DNA of 6,183 bases from an uncultured Allomuricauda sp. (lineage in GTDB: Bacteria > Bacteroidota > Bacteroidia > Flavobacteriales > Flavobacteriaceae). The notes under the pieces are model-generated. The model saw only the letters and a list, made by a program, of their open reading frames with translations. It was not told the DNA's origin and did no database searches. The position numbers were made by a program, and so were the translations under genes. Shown one piece after another: positions 5,826 through 6,183 of this stretch. The DNA lies in the NCBI GenBank assembly GCA_937911965.1, contig CALDPL010000094.1, positions 1 to 6,183 of the forward strand. The letters run 5' to 3'. How positions within the stretch are numbered: position 1 is the stretch's first letter; each line of letters begins with the position of its first letter.

Positions 5826-6183
5826 TATGGCGGATCTGGTGACCGAACCGCGTTGGCAACGTAGCGAGGGCACCTTTGGTGAAGATCCGGCATTGGCGGC
5901 AAACCATGTCTGCCATCGTCAGGGGCTTTCAGGGGGATAGCTTAAGTTCCACTTCCGTTGCCCTGACCACCAAACATTTTCCCGGGGGTGGGGCCACCTA
6001 TAAAGGATTCGATCCCCACTACCACTTTGGCGGGAACGCCGTGTTCCCAGGGGAAAGATTCGAGGCCAACCTCTTGCCCTTCAAGGCGGCCATAGCGGCC
6101 GGAACCTCTTCCATCATGCCCTATTATTCCCTGCCCAAGGACACGCAGTACGAGGAAGTGGCCTATGCCTATGAAGAACTGAT
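5826..6183 (+). pseudogene. Glycoside hydrolase family 3 fragment, 5'-truncated at the IS and frameshifted
   Basis: Just after the IS, a frame from 5827 reads MADLVTEPRWQRSEGTFGED and PALAAN. That is the internal GH3 block 'AD..TEPRW.R..GTFGED', which normally lies well over a hundred residues into the catalytic domain, so the 5' part is missing. From 5906 the protein continues one frame over: MSAIVRGFQGDSL, then VALTTKHFPGGGATYKGFDP with the GH3 KHFPG motif, then ANLLPFKAAIAAGTSSIMPY, open to the window end. The original frame stops at 5938-5940. One extra base in the AAACC run at 5901-5905 explains the break: removing an A gives LAATMSA, removing a C gives LAANMSA. GH3 enzymes are beta-glucosidases, N-acetyl-glucosaminidases and relatives; the substrate cannot be told here. 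The nucleophile Asp lies beyond the window. The gene is dead unless the frameshift is a sequencing error, and even then the N-terminal part is not in place. Confidence 0.85.

Noticed and set aside
1..6183. CRISPR arrays, tRNA or rRNA genes, and phage-defence genes
   Set aside because: No regularly spaced repeat series, tRNA-like cloverleaf or recognisable defence domain was seen in any frame.

Overview
The window reads as chromosomal DNA from a marine-type Bacteroidota, most likely a member of the Flavobacteriaceae. Four things point that way: an OmpA-family C-terminus of the flavobacterial type, a membrane-anchored TPR protein ending in an AraC DNA-binding domain, a TAnnTTTG-type promoter element, and genes that start without clear Shine-Dalgarno sequences. 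The genus cannot be fixed from the sequence alone.

Layout: (1) 2-139 (+) is the last 45 codons of an OmpA-domain protein that begins outside the window. (2) 240-1823 (-) is an intact 527-residue TPR / transmembrane / AraC-type regulator. (3) 1824-2006 is a divergent intergenic region with two clear inverted repeats. (4) 2007-4256 (+) is a tight three-gene unit: a TetR-family repressor, a PaaI-type hotdog thioesterase (ATGA overlap) and a FabF-type 3-oxoacyl-ACP synthase (3-nt gap). (5) 4257-4669 has no intact gene but carries what looks like a frameshifted minus-strand gene remnant. (6) About 4672-5823 is a complete IS630-family insertion sequence with an intact DDE transposase and matching terminal inverted repeats. 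(7) From about 5826 to the window end (+) is a glycoside hydrolase family 3 (GH3) fragment that lacks its 5' end at the IS and carries a +1 frameshift.

The most notable observation is that the FabF-type gene is broken by an exact 13-bp tandem duplication (3442-3468), about 30 bp upstream of the active-site Cys codon. Removing one copy restores a 414-residue protein with the Cys163 / His303 / Lys334 / His339 set, so this is either a very recent (possibly reversible) lesion or a sequence error. With the IS and the frameshifted GH3 and minus-strand remnants, the right half of the window looks like a locus in decay or rearrangement, while the left half looks intact.

Functionally, the TetR-thioesterase-ketosynthase unit suggests a small self-regulated acyl-chain (fatty-acid or polyketide-like) module, with a 17-bp palindrome upstream as the likely operator. 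I did not find a convincing new defence system, CRISPR array, or tRNA or rRNA gene.
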